From NCBI GenBank assembly GCA_013297575.1, contig JAAFHO010000254.1:1-7722 (forward strand): a DNA stretch of 7,722 bases, written 5' to 3'. Position numbers and translations under genes: made by a program. The notes below the pieces were generated by a model. The model made no database searches. It had not been told where the DNA came from and saw only the letters and a list, made by a program, of their open reading frames with translations. Below are positions 1 to 6,430 of this stretch, piece by piece; within the stretch, counting starts at the first letter, position 1, and the number at the start of each line of letters is the position of its first letter. The stretch is from Chitinophagales bacterium. GTDB taxonomy: Bacteria; Bacteroidota; Bacteroidia; Chitinophagales; Saprospiraceae.

Positions 1-254
1 TCTTCCAAAGATTTGCCTTTGAGCCATTCAGTAGCCAATGAAGAGGAAGCAATGGCCGAACCACAACCGAATGTTTTGAACTTTGCATCACGGATAATAC
101 CCGTTGCTTCGTCCACTTCGATTTGGAGACGCATTACGTCGCCACATTCAGGCGCACCTACCAAACCAGTACCTACTGATTTAGATGATTTGTCCAAAGT
201 ACCCACGTTTTGCGGATGCTTGAAATGCTCTAATAATTTTTCGCTATATGCCAT
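1..254 (-). CDS. iscU: Iron-sulfur cluster assembly scaffold IscU (N-terminal 84 residues, cut by window edge)
   Basis: Reading the minus strand from the ATG at 254-252 gives an open frame of 84 codons that runs off the left edge, beginning MAYSEKLLEHFKHPQNVG. IscU is the scaffold on which IscS-derived sulfur and iron are assembled into a 2Fe-2S cluster before transfer to client proteins in the cytoplasm. Two of the three conserved cluster-ligand cysteines are visible: Cys37 in the PECGD motif (with Asp39) and Cys63 in FGCGSAIASSS. The third, near residue 106 in the family, and the LPPVK chaperone-binding motif lie outside the window. The gene starts 45 bp downstream of the iscS stop on the same strand, so the two are probably co-transcribed. 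The A/T-rich region before the ATG has no Shine-Dalgarno sequence, as is usual in Bacteroidota. The visible N-terminus and CGD motif fit IscU better than SufU, but the fragment is short. Confidence 0.93.
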   Translation of the reverse strand, partial: MAYSEKLLEHFKHPQNVGTLDKSSKSVGTGLVGAPECGDVMRLQIEVDEATGIIRDAKFKTFGCGSAIASSSLATEWLKGKSLE

Positions 255-299
255 AATATATAATTTTTATATTTTTTGAATTAAATCTTTACAATGTAA

Positions 300-1520
300 T
301 TAGTGTGCTGCCCACTCAATTTTAGTAAGATCGACACCTTCTTTGTACATTTCCCAAATAGGGGAGAGGTCGCGCATATGGTTAACGCCATTTGCTACCA
401 ATTTGATCGCATCTTCCACATCTTCTTCGGTGGTAAACCTGCCGAGGGAAAAGCGGATAGAAGAGTGCGCCAAGTCATCGCCCAATCCCATACCTACTAA
501 TACATAAGATGGTTCCAAAGACGCTGAAGTACAGGCAGAACCTGATGATACCGCGATATTTTGGTTGAAAGTCATCATCAAGCCTTCGCCTTCCACGTGT
601 TTGAAAGAGATATTGGCTACATGCGGCATACGGCTACCTTCGTTACCGTTTACCTTCGTTTCTTCTAATTTAGTGAGTTCGGCTTGCAAATGATCGCGTA
701 ATTTGCTCAAACGCGCGGCATCTTGCTCCATCTCCAAACGCGCGATTTCGGCTGCTTTGCCAAAACCAACGATACCTGGAACGTTCAATGTGCCAGAGCG
801 CATACCGCGTTCGTGGCCACCGCCATCTATTTGTGCGGTTACTTTTACCCGTGGATTCTTGCGGCTTACATATAAAGCGCCAACACCTTTTGGGCCGTAC
901 ATTTTGTGCGCAGTGAAAGACATTAAGTGTACACCCATTTCGCGCACCATTGTTGGTATTTTACCAACAGCCTGTGTAGCATCTGAATGGAACAGTACAC
1001 CGTGTTTTTCACATATTTGACCGATGGTTTTCATATCTTGAATTACACCAGTTTCGTTATTGGCCCACATAAGCGATACCAAAATAGTAGTTGGACGGAT
1101 AGCAGCCTCTAGTTCGGCGAGATTGACCATGCCATCTTCCTGTACTTTGAGGTAAGTAACTTCTGCGCCTACTTTCTCTAGGTGCTTACAGGTGTCCAAA
1201 ACTGCTTTATGTTCAGTTTCGGCAGTTATGATATGGTTGCCTTTTTTGGCATACATTTCAAATACACCTTTAATCGCAAGGTTATTACCTTCTGTGGCAC
1301 CGGAGGTGAAAATGATTTCTTTGTCTTCCGCACCGATCAATTTTGCGATTTGTTCGCGTGCATAGTCCACGGCATCTTCTGCTTCCCAACCAAATTGGTG
1401 GCTACGGCTCGCAGCGTTACCGTGTTTTTCAAAAAAATAAGGTACCATAGTCTCTACTACGCGTGGATCGCAGGGAGTTGTGGCGTTATTGTCTAAATAA
1501 ATGAGACGGCGATTATTCAT
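300..1520 (-). CDS. iscS: Cysteine desulfurase IscS
   Basis: A 406-residue PLP enzyme that converts L-cysteine to L-alanine, holds the sulfur as a persulfide and passes it to IscU and other acceptors. It is class V aminotransferase fold throughout. Visible residues are His104 in TEHKAVLDTC (stacks on PLP), Asp180 and Gln183 in HSDATQAVGK, the Schiff-base lysine Lys206 in SFTAHKMYGPKG, and catalytic Cys330 in the SSGSACTSASLEPSYVL loop. This long loop and the C-terminal tail ending IEWAAH closely resemble proteobacterial IscS, where the tail helps dock IscU, so this is an ISC-type group I enzyme rather than SufS or NifS. Length matches the family (about 404). The start at 1520 gives MNNRRLIYLDNNATTPCDPRV, aligning with the known N-terminus, and an AAGGA lies 5 bases before the ATG. 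No iscR is upstream; a hexosaminidase gene diverges instead. iscU follows directly. Confidence 0.97.
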   Translation of the reverse strand: MNNRRLIYLDNNATTPCDPRVVETMVPYFFEKHGNAASRSHQFGWEAEDAVDYAREQIAKLIGAEDKEIIFTSGATEGNNLAIKGVFEMYAKKGNHIITAETEHKAVLDTCKHLEKVGAEVTYLKVQEDGMVNLAELEAAIRPTTILVSLMWANNETGVIQDMKTIGQICEKHGVLFHSDATQAVGKIPTMVREMGVHLMSFTAHKMYGPKGVGALYVSRKNPRVKVTAQIDGGGHERGMRSGTLNVPGIVGFGKAAEIARLEMEQDAARLSKLRDHLQAELTKLEETKVNGNEGSRMPHVANISFKHVEGEGLMMTFNQNIAVSSGSACTSASLEPSYVLVGMGLGDDLAHSSIRFSLGRFTTEEDVEDAIKLVANGVNHMRDLSPIWEMYKEGVDLTKIEWAAH

Positions 1521-1525
1521 GTTTG

Positions 1526-1530
1526 TCCTT
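1526..1530 (-). promoter_or_regulatory. iscS: Shine-Dalgarno-like AAGGA before iscS
   Basis: On the minus strand AAGGA is followed by five bases (CAAAC) and then the iscS ATG. This is good spacing for ribosome binding and supports the chosen start. It stands out because the other starts in the window (iscU, the glycosyltransferase, the glutamate-synthase-like gene) have only A/T-rich leaders, and Bacteroidota usually make little use of Shine-Dalgarno pairing. A 5-base match may be chance. Confidence 0.35.
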
Positions 1531-1552
1531 GTAAATTATACTATTTGGATTT

Positions 1553-1572
1553 AGTCCATGTATTGTTGGACT
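1553..1572. repeat. Inverted repeat AGTCCA-N8-TGGACT at the predicted iscS transcription start
   Basis: Perfect 6-bp arms at 1553-1558 and 1567-1572 flank an 8-base loop. The repeat lies immediately downstream, in the minus-strand sense, of the iscS -7 box at 1574-1581, so it covers the expected transcription start and the first bases of the iscS mRNA. It could be an operator for a dimeric repressor or a 5' stem-loop. The half-sites are in the opposite order from the E. coli IscR type 1 site (GACT then AGTC), so I do not call it an IscR site. With arms this short, chance occurrence is possible. Confidence 0.35.
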
Positions 1573-1573
1573 G

Positions 1574-1601
1574 CAAAGGTAAACATGAAAAGAGTTACAA
1601 A
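1574..1601 (-). promoter_or_regulatory. iscS: Bacteroidota-type promoter of iscS-iscU
   Basis: On the minus strand there is a perfect -7 box TACCTTTG (1581-1574, consensus TAnnTTTG) and a -33 element TTTG (1601-1598) separated by 16 bases. The family spacing is usually slightly longer, so the -33 assignment is less secure than the -7. Transcription would start near 1565-1570, leaving a leader of roughly 45-50 bases before the iscS ATG at 1520. This would drive both iscS and iscU. Confidence 0.65.
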
Positions 1602-1634
1602 GTTCGATATTTGTCGTTAAATCAACATAATTTT

Positions 1635-1673
1635 AAAAAAAAATCTAGGTAGTATTGTTTTATCGTTCCTTTG
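1635..1673 (+). promoter_or_regulatory. Weak candidate promoter of the hexosaminidase gene, with upstream A-tract
   Basis: The plus strand holds TTCCTTTG at 1666-1673, seven of eight bases of the Bacteroidota -7 consensus. No TTTG or TTG lies at the expected -33 distance. Just upstream of where the -33 would sit is a run of nine adenines (1635-1643) preceded by TTTT, which could act like an UP element. The leader would be about 15 bases before the ATG at 1695. A second near-match, GATATTTG at 1606-1613, competes with it. The call is tentative. Confidence 0.3.
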
Positions 1674-1694
1674 TCACTTTAAAATAACCTGCTT

Positions 1695-4007
1695 ATGCAT
1701 CGTATTCTTTTATTTGTACTCATTCTAAGCCCTATTTTCACGTTTTGTCAAAAGCCGGGAAGGGTGCATATCGTCCCTGAACCCGTATCAGTTGCCTCTA
1801 AAACTGGTAGTTTTTTGCTAAATGCTACGACCAAAATCATTTTTCCTGCTGGAAATTCAGAAATGCAATTGGCAGCAGATTATTTGGCTGGCATGCTCAG
1901 TACTTCTACGGGTTATAAACTAGTTTCCATTGCTTCCAATGCCAAAACTAAAACCGAAAAAAAGAATTGTATTTCATTTAAACTAGATACGAAGGCGGTT
2001 AAACAGCCGGAAGGGTATCAATTGGAGGTCGGTACCACGGGCATAACGGTAACTGCGGGTAGCGGCGCAGGTGCTTTTTATGCGGTACAAACGATTCGGC
2101 AATTATTTCCAGCGGCTATAAGTTCTTCTACTGTGCAAACGGGTGTAGATTGGGCTGCACAAGCTTGTTCCATAACGGATTATCCGCGTTTCGGATACCG
2201 TGGAATGATGCTGGATGTATCGCGCCATTGGTTTCCGGTATCTTTTGTAAAACGATATATTGACCTTTTGGCGATCCATAAAATGAACCGTTTTCATTGG
2301 CACCTCACAGATGACCAAGGTTGGCGGATCGAGATTAAAAAATACCCCAAATTAGCAAAAGTAGCCGCTTGCAGGTCACAAACTTTATCGGGTCATTATT
2401 CGGATGTGCCAGAGTTGTATGACGGTGTGCCTTATTGCCATATTTATAGCCAAGAAGAAGTGAAAGAGATTGTTGCTTATGCCAATGCGCGATTTGTGAC
2501 TATTGTTCCCGAAATTGAAATGCCGGGTCATGCCTTAGCGGCTTTAGCGGCTTATCCCGAATTGGGTTGCGATGGCGCAGGTTATAGCACGGCTACAAAA
2601 TGGGGGGTAATCGAGGATGTGTTTTGTGCAGGTAACGATCAGGTGTTTACCTTTATTGAGGATGTCTTTAACGAAGTATGCCCACTTTTCCCCGGCGAAT
2701 ACGTGCATGTAGGTGGTGACGAATGCCCTAAAACCAAGTGGAAAGAATGCGGTCGTTGCCAAGATCGGATGCGAAAAGAGGGTTTGAAAGACGAGCATGA
2801 ACTACAAAGTTACGTCATACAACGCGCAGAGGTCATGTTGGCCAAACATGGTAAAAAACTGATTGGTTGGGACGAAATATTGGAAGGTGGCCTCTCTCCC
2901 AATGCAACAGTGATGAGTTGGCGTGGGATTGAAGGCGGTATTGCGGCAGTCAAAGCCAATCACGATGCCATTATGACACCTACTTCTTATTGCTATTTGG
3001 ACTATTACCAAAGTGATCCTAATTCCGAACCGCTGGCCATTGGTGGCTTATTGACACTCGAAAAAGTATATGGTTACGAGCCCATACCGGAGGGTTTGAC
3101 AGCCCTGCAAGCCGCGCATATTTTGGGTGTGCAAGCGAATATATGGACGGAATATATCGCCTCACCCAGTTATCTAGATTATATGGCCTATCCGCGTGCA
3201 TGTGCACTAGCAGAAGTAGCATGGACGGCCAAGGCACAACGGAATTGGGATAATTTTAGATCAAAAATGGTGGTTCACCTAGCGCGTTTAGATGCTATGA
3301 AAGTGAATTATGCTAAGAGTTTTTACGATATAAAAGCGACTTATTCAGGTGGCTTGGTTAGTTTAGCATGTGGCGATCCAACGGCTCAAATCCGATACTC
3401 GAACAATGGTAATGAGCCTACCGGCGAAAGCCCCATCTATACCGCTCCTTTCGCGCTGGCAAAAACAACAGCGGTAAAAGCGGCGGCGTGGCGTGGTGGC
3501 AAACCACTAGGTAAAACAATGGTTGCCAATTACTTAGTACACAAAGCGAGTGGTAAATCCTATACTATGTCCAAAGATCCTTCCAAATTTAAAGGGAGCA
3601 ATACTTATAGCCTAACCGATGGCGTAGTAGGCGGAATGAAAACTTGGGATGATTGGGTAGGTTTGGTGAACCATAATATAGATCCTGTAATTGATTTGGG
3701 CGAAGTAATGCCGATTAATCGCGTTGCGACCAATTATTTGAACAATAAGCCTTCTTATATTTTTCCACCAAGAAGTATTGAGGTCTTTATTTCGGATGAT
3801 GGTAAAAACTTTAAATCCGTAGGCAAAAAAATGATCAATACCGATGAAAAAATGAATAATTCTATTGAAGGTGTAAATATTTCCACGCCAAAAGCCAAAG
3901 GTAGGTATGTAAAATTGGTGGCAACTACTTTTGGTATTATTCCGGAGGGGCATCCTGGTGCAAAAGAAGGAGCTTGGTTGTTTATTGATGAGGTGATTGT
4001 GGAGTAA
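1695..4007 (+). CDS. Secreted GH20 beta-N-acetylhexosaminidase with C-terminal chitobiase-C and discoidin-like domains
   Basis: A 770-residue exported exo-enzyme that removes terminal beta-linked N-acetylglucosamine or N-acetylgalactosamine by substrate-assisted catalysis. Residues 1-18 form a Sec signal peptide, probably cut before Gln19; Cys18 is preceded by FTF, not a lipobox, so a lipoprotein is unlikely. Residues about 22-150 match the GH20b N-terminal domain. The catalytic barrel spans about 163-515, with Arg169 (GYRGMMLD), the HWHLTDDQGW motif (201-210), PEIEMPGHA (272-280), the Asp342-Glu343 catalytic pair in HVGGDE, and pocket residues such as Trp392, Trp409, Trp484 and Glu486. Residues about 545-615, with IRYSNNGNEPT, match the chitobiase/hexosaminidase C-terminal (Fn3-associated) domain, and about 630-770 look like an F5/8 type C (CBM32-like) sugar-binding fold. 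No type IX secretion C-terminal domain is seen, so it is probably periplasmic or envelope-associated. It diverges from iscS. The exact substrate cannot be told. Confidence 0.95.
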   Translation: MHRILLFVLILSPIFTFCQKPGRVHIVPEPVSVASKTGSFLLNATTKIIFPAGNSEMQLAADYLAGMLSTSTGYKLVSIASNAKTKTEKKNCISFKLDTKAVKQPEGYQLEVGTTGITVTAGSGAGAFYAVQTIRQLFPAAISSSTVQTGVDWAAQACSITDYPRFGYRGMMLDVSRHWFPVSFVKRYIDLLAIHKMNRFHWHLTDDQGWRIEIKKYPKLAKVAACRSQTLSGHYSDVPELYDGVPYCHIYSQEEVKEIVAYANARFVTIVPEIEMPGHALAALAAYPELGCDGAGYSTATKWGVIEDVFCAGNDQVFTFIEDVFNEVCPLFPGEYVHVGGDECPKTKWKECGRCQDRMRKEGLKDEHELQSYVIQRAEVMLAKHGKKLIGWDEILEGGLSPNATVMSWRGIEGGIAAVKANHDAIMTPTSYCYLDYYQSDPNSEPLAIGGLLTLEKVYGYEPIPEGLTALQAAHILGVQANIWTEYIASPSYLDYMAYPRACALAEVAWTAKAQRNWDNFRSKMVVHLARLDAMKVNYAKSFYDIKATYSGGLVSLACGDPTAQIRYSNNGNEPTGESPIYTAPFALAKTTAVKAAAWRGGKPLGKTMVANYLVHKASGKSYTMSKDPSKFKGSNTYSLTDGVVGGMKTWDDWVGLVNHNIDPVIDLGEVMPINRVATNYLNNKPSYIFPPRSIEVFISDDGKNFKSVGKKMINTDEKMNNSIEGVNISTPKAKGRYVKLVATTFGIIPEGHPGAKEGAWLFIDEVIVE

Positions 4008-4102
4008 GTAAGTGGTGTTGAAAGATGCAAATTTCAAAATGTTTCACCAAAAATAAATGTGTACCCTAATTCGGTATAATGCCTACTTATAAATAAAAAC
4101 AA

Positions 4103-4792
4103 ATGCACATATCTGTCATTATCCCCGTCCTCAACGAATCCGAACTTATCGGCCATTTAATTGATTTTTTGCGTTTCAACAGTAATAATGCCACCCTCGA
4201 AATAATAGTAGTGGACGGTGGTAGCGCCGATAATACTGTGCAAAATGCCAAAGAAAAAGGCGTAATTGTACTTCAATCGCCAATGGGTAGGGCCATACAA
4301 ATGAATGCTGGTGCGGGTATTGCTACTGCGCCAATATTCTATTTTGTCCATGCGGACACCTTGCCTCCACATGATTTTGTGGTACAGATCCAACAGGCAT
4401 TACTACAAGGCTTTTCAATGGGGTGTTTTCGTTATCAATTCGATTCACCCAATTTTATTATGAAAATCAATAGTTGGTTTACCCAGTTTTATTTTATGTT
4501 TTGCCAAGGCGGGGATAAAACATTTTTTATTAAAAAAGAAGTTTTTGCACAAATGAAAGGCTATGATGAACGCTATGTCATTATGGAGGAGTTCGATTTT
4601 CTTCGGCGGGCAAAAAAAGCAGGTTTGCGCTTCTTGATCATGCCCTCTAATGCAAAAGTATCAGCGAGAAAATACCAAGGACGATCTTGGCTTAAAGTTC
4701 AAATTGCTAATTTGTTGGTTTTCAATGCTTGGCAGTGGCATTTGGCCGAACCCGAAAAATTGAAAGACTTATACAAGAAGTTATTGGGTTAA
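4103..4792 (+). CDS. Family 2 glycosyltransferase, TIGR04283-like
   Basis: A 229-residue GT-A fold glycosyltransferase without membrane segments, probably cytoplasmic. It starts with the nucleotide-sugar site MHISVIIPVLNE, followed by the VVDGGSADNT motif (Asp38 region), then GRAIQMNAGA (62-71) and the HADTLPP motif at 83-89, whose Asp85 stands at the metal-binding DxD position. GCFRYQF (107-113) and an acidic EEFDF (162-166) follow at the acceptor/catalytic end. From memory, the GR-x-QMNAGA plus HADT-x-LP combination is typical of the TIGR04283 group, often named 'rSAM/selenodomain-associated transferase 2'. Donor and acceptor are unknown. No radical-SAM or selenium partner is in the window. 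The gene starts 95 bp after the hexosaminidase stop with no TAnnTTTG box in the gap, so read-through from upstream is possible. The start codon is preceded by an A-rich stretch, and no earlier in-frame start is favoured. Confidence 0.87.
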   Translation: MHISVIIPVLNESELIGHLIDFLRFNSNNATLEIIVVDGGSADNTVQNAKEKGVIVLQSPMGRAIQMNAGAGIATAPIFYFVHADTLPPHDFVVQIQQALLQGFSMGCFRYQFDSPNFIMKINSWFTQFYFMFCQGGDKTFFIKKEVFAQMKGYDERYVIMEEFDFLRRAKKAGLRFLIMPSNAKVSARKYQGRSWLKVQIANLLVFNAWQWHLAEPEKLKDLYKKLLG

Positions 4793-4798
4793 ATTGTA

Positions 4799-4806
4799 TA
4801 GATTTG
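4799..4806 (+). promoter_or_regulatory. -7 promoter box of the glutamate-synthase-like gene
   Basis: TAGATTTG is a perfect match to the Bacteroidota -7 consensus TAnnTTTG and lies in the 42-bp gap after the glycosyltransferase stop codon. Transcription would begin near 4811-4814, inside the palindrome GAAATATTTC (4811-4820), leaving a leader of about 22 bases before the ATG at 4835. No TTTG stands at a normal -33 distance; the nearest TTG (4784-4786) is only 12 bases upstream. The gene may therefore have its own start as well as read-through. Confidence 0.5.
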
Positions 4807-4834
4807 CACCGAAATATTTCATCAACCCAACTTT

Positions 4835-6430
4835 ATGCGCAAAGGATTTATTTTCTGCTCCATTTTAATTATTGCGGCAGTTGTGCTGCTCGGATTTTTG
4901 GTTTCTGTTTATTGGTTATGGCTGATGGTGATAGTGGCTCCGCTAGTGTGGGTGGGTGTGAATGATATGATCCAAAAGCCGCATGCCATTACCCGCAATT
5001 TTCCGCTTGTAGGCCGCTCGCGCTATATTGCAGAATGGTTGCGCCCCAAGATTTATCAATATTTTGTAGAATCAGATACCAATGGTCGCCCATTTAGTCG
5101 AATTGATCGTAGTATCATTTATCAAAGGGCTAAAAATGAGGTGGACACAACGCCATTTGGCACCCAACTCGATATATACGCCGAAGGTTACGAATGGATG
5201 AACCACAGTATCAATGCCTTGGATAAAAAACATTTAGAGTCACATCCAAGGGTACTCGTTGGCGGTAAGCAATGCAAACAGCCGTATGCCTTGAGTGTGC
5301 TCAATGTGAGCGCTATGTCTTTTGGCTCGTTGAGTAAAAACGCGATTGCTGCCTTAAATGGAGGTGCTAAATTGGGTGGTTTTGCGCATAATACAGGCGA
5401 AGGAGGTATCAGTCCGTACCACCTCAATCCGGGTGGTGATCTGATTTACCAAGTAGGTACTGGGTATTTTGGCTGCCGCTCAGAGGACGGAGGATTTGAC
5501 CCAGAGGCGTTTCGCCAAACTGTAGCACCGCCCAATATCAAAATGATTGAATTGAAACTATCACAGGGCGCAAAACCTGGTCATGGTGGTATTTTGCCTG
5601 CTGCTAAAAACACACCAGAAATTGCTGCAATTCGCAAGATCAAGCCTGGTATTGAAGTCGATTCACCGCCGTTTCACCGCGCATTTAATACACCGGAAGG
5701 ATTATTGCAGTTGTTGGCCACCATGCGCGAGTTATCAGGTGGTCGTCCAGTAGGTTTTAAACTTTGTATCGGTAATAAACACGAATTTGTAGCCATTTGT
5801 AAAGCCATTTTAAAAACGGGTATTTACCCCGATTTTATCACAGTGGATGGCGGCGAAGGCGGTACTGGTGCGGCGCCTGTTGAATTTAGTAATTTTGTTG
5901 GTATGCCTTTCCGCGAAGGTGTTGCTTTTGTACACAATACATTGTTGGGTTTTGGTTTGCGCAAAGAAATTCGCTTGATAGCATCGGGGCATGTGGTTAC
6001 TGGTTTTGATATTTTTCGGGCGCACGCATTAGGTGCGGATGCTTGCAATTGCGCACGAGCGATGATGATTGCTTTAGGCTGTATTCAAGCGCTGGAATGT
6101 AACCGCAATACTTGCCCCACAGGTGTTGCCACGCAAGACGAAAAACTGGTAAAAGGCTTGGATATTGACAATAAAACGGTGCGTGTAGCTAATTTTCACC
6201 GTAAAACCATTTCTAGTTTTGTGGAACTGATGGCAGGTGCCGGTTTTGATAATCCTTCAAAGATTGATCGTAAAGGTATTAGCCGTCGGGTATTGATGAA
6301 TCAAGTGAAGCGATACGATGAAATTTATCCATACCTATCAGAAGGGGCCTTGTTAAACGAAACGACCATACCAGAGGACTGGAAAGATTTGATGGCTATG
6401 GCGCAGGCAGACTCTTTTGCAGCGGCTTAG
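4835..6430 (+). CDS. Membrane-anchored FMN-binding glutamate synthase family protein (GltB central/FMN domain only)
   Basis: A 531-residue protein with two predicted membrane helices at about 5-22 and 24-42, followed by a cytoplasmic glutamate synthase FMN/iron-sulfur domain (Glu_synthase family, about 130-480). Visible motifs are NVSAMSFGSLS (157-167), HNTGEGGISPYH (185-196), KLSQGAKPGHGG (241-252), Lys309 in GFKL, the glycine-rich FMN-phosphate loop VDGGEGGTGAAP (337-348), and Cys416-x5-Cys422-x4-Cys427 in GCIQALECNRNTCPTGVATQ, the spacing of the 3Fe-4S ligands of GltB. The N-terminal glutaminase domain with its catalytic cysteine and the C-terminal beta-helix of full GltB (about 1500 residues) are absent, so it cannot itself release ammonia from glutamine. 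The architecture resembles Bacillus YerD-type proteins of unproven function. It may be a redox enzyme using ammonia or another substrate. Its stop overlaps that of convergent recF. Confidence 0.92.
   Translation: MRKGFIFCSILIIAAVVLLGFLVSVYWLWLMVIVAPLVWVGVNDMIQKPHAITRNFPLVGRSRYIAEWLRPKIYQYFVESDTNGRPFSRIDRSIIYQRAKNEVDTTPFGTQLDIYAEGYEWMNHSINALDKKHLESHPRVLVGGKQCKQPYALSVLNVSAMSFGSLSKNAIAALNGGAKLGGFAHNTGEGGISPYHLNPGGDLIYQVGTGYFGCRSEDGGFDPEAFRQTVAPPNIKMIELKLSQGAKPGHGGILPAAKNTPEIAAIRKIKPGIEVDSPPFHRAFNTPEGLLQLLATMRELSGGRPVGFKLCIGNKHEFVAICKAILKTGIYPDFITVDGGEGGTGAAPVEFSNFVGMPFREGVAFVHNTLLGFGLRKEIRLIASGHVVTGFDIFRAHALGADACNCARAMMIALGCIQALECNRNTCPTGVATQDEKLVKGLDIDNKTVRVANFHRKTISSFVELMAGAGFDNPSKIDRKGISRRVLMNQVKRYDEIYPYLSEGALLNETTIPEDWKDLMAMAQADSFAAA

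Noticed and set aside
13..279. An 88-codon plus-strand open frame at the left edge
   Set aside because: It is the antisense shadow of iscU, whose CGD and FGCGSAIASSS motifs are unmistakable on the other strand.
1553..1572. IscR type 1 binding site upstream of iscS
   Set aside because: The half-sites are AGTC first and GACT second, the reverse of the IscR arrangement, and the flanking bases do not match the type 1 consensus as I recall it.
3612..4037. A 141-codon open frame on the minus strand under the 3' end of the hexosaminidase gene
   Set aside because: It is fully antisense to a strongly supported coding region, its peptide shows no family motif and is rich in residues expected from reading coding DNA backwards. 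The same holds for the other minus-strand frames between 2103 and 4030.
4014..4048. Imperfect hairpin after the hexosaminidase stop (TTGAAA at 4018-4023 with TTTCAA at 4032-4037, plus GGTG/CACC further out) as a terminator
   Set aside because: The stem is short and A/T-rich, the outer pairs need a 7-base bulge, and no U-run follows. It is not strong enough to call.
4074..4081. GTATAATG before the glycosyltransferase as a sigma70-type -10 box
   Set aside because: Bacteroidota primary promoters use TAnnTTTG rather than TATAAT, and no matching -35 or -33 element is present.
4811..4820. Palindrome GAAATATTTC at the predicted start of the glutamate-synthase-like transcript
   Set aside because: A 10-bp perfect palindrome is expected several times by chance in a window of this size, and nothing else supports an operator.
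4729..4965. A 78-codon plus-strand open frame bridging the glycosyltransferase and the glutamate-synthase-like gene
   Set aside because: It overlaps both well-supported genes in another frame and covers the promoter gap between them; the peptide has no recognisable features.
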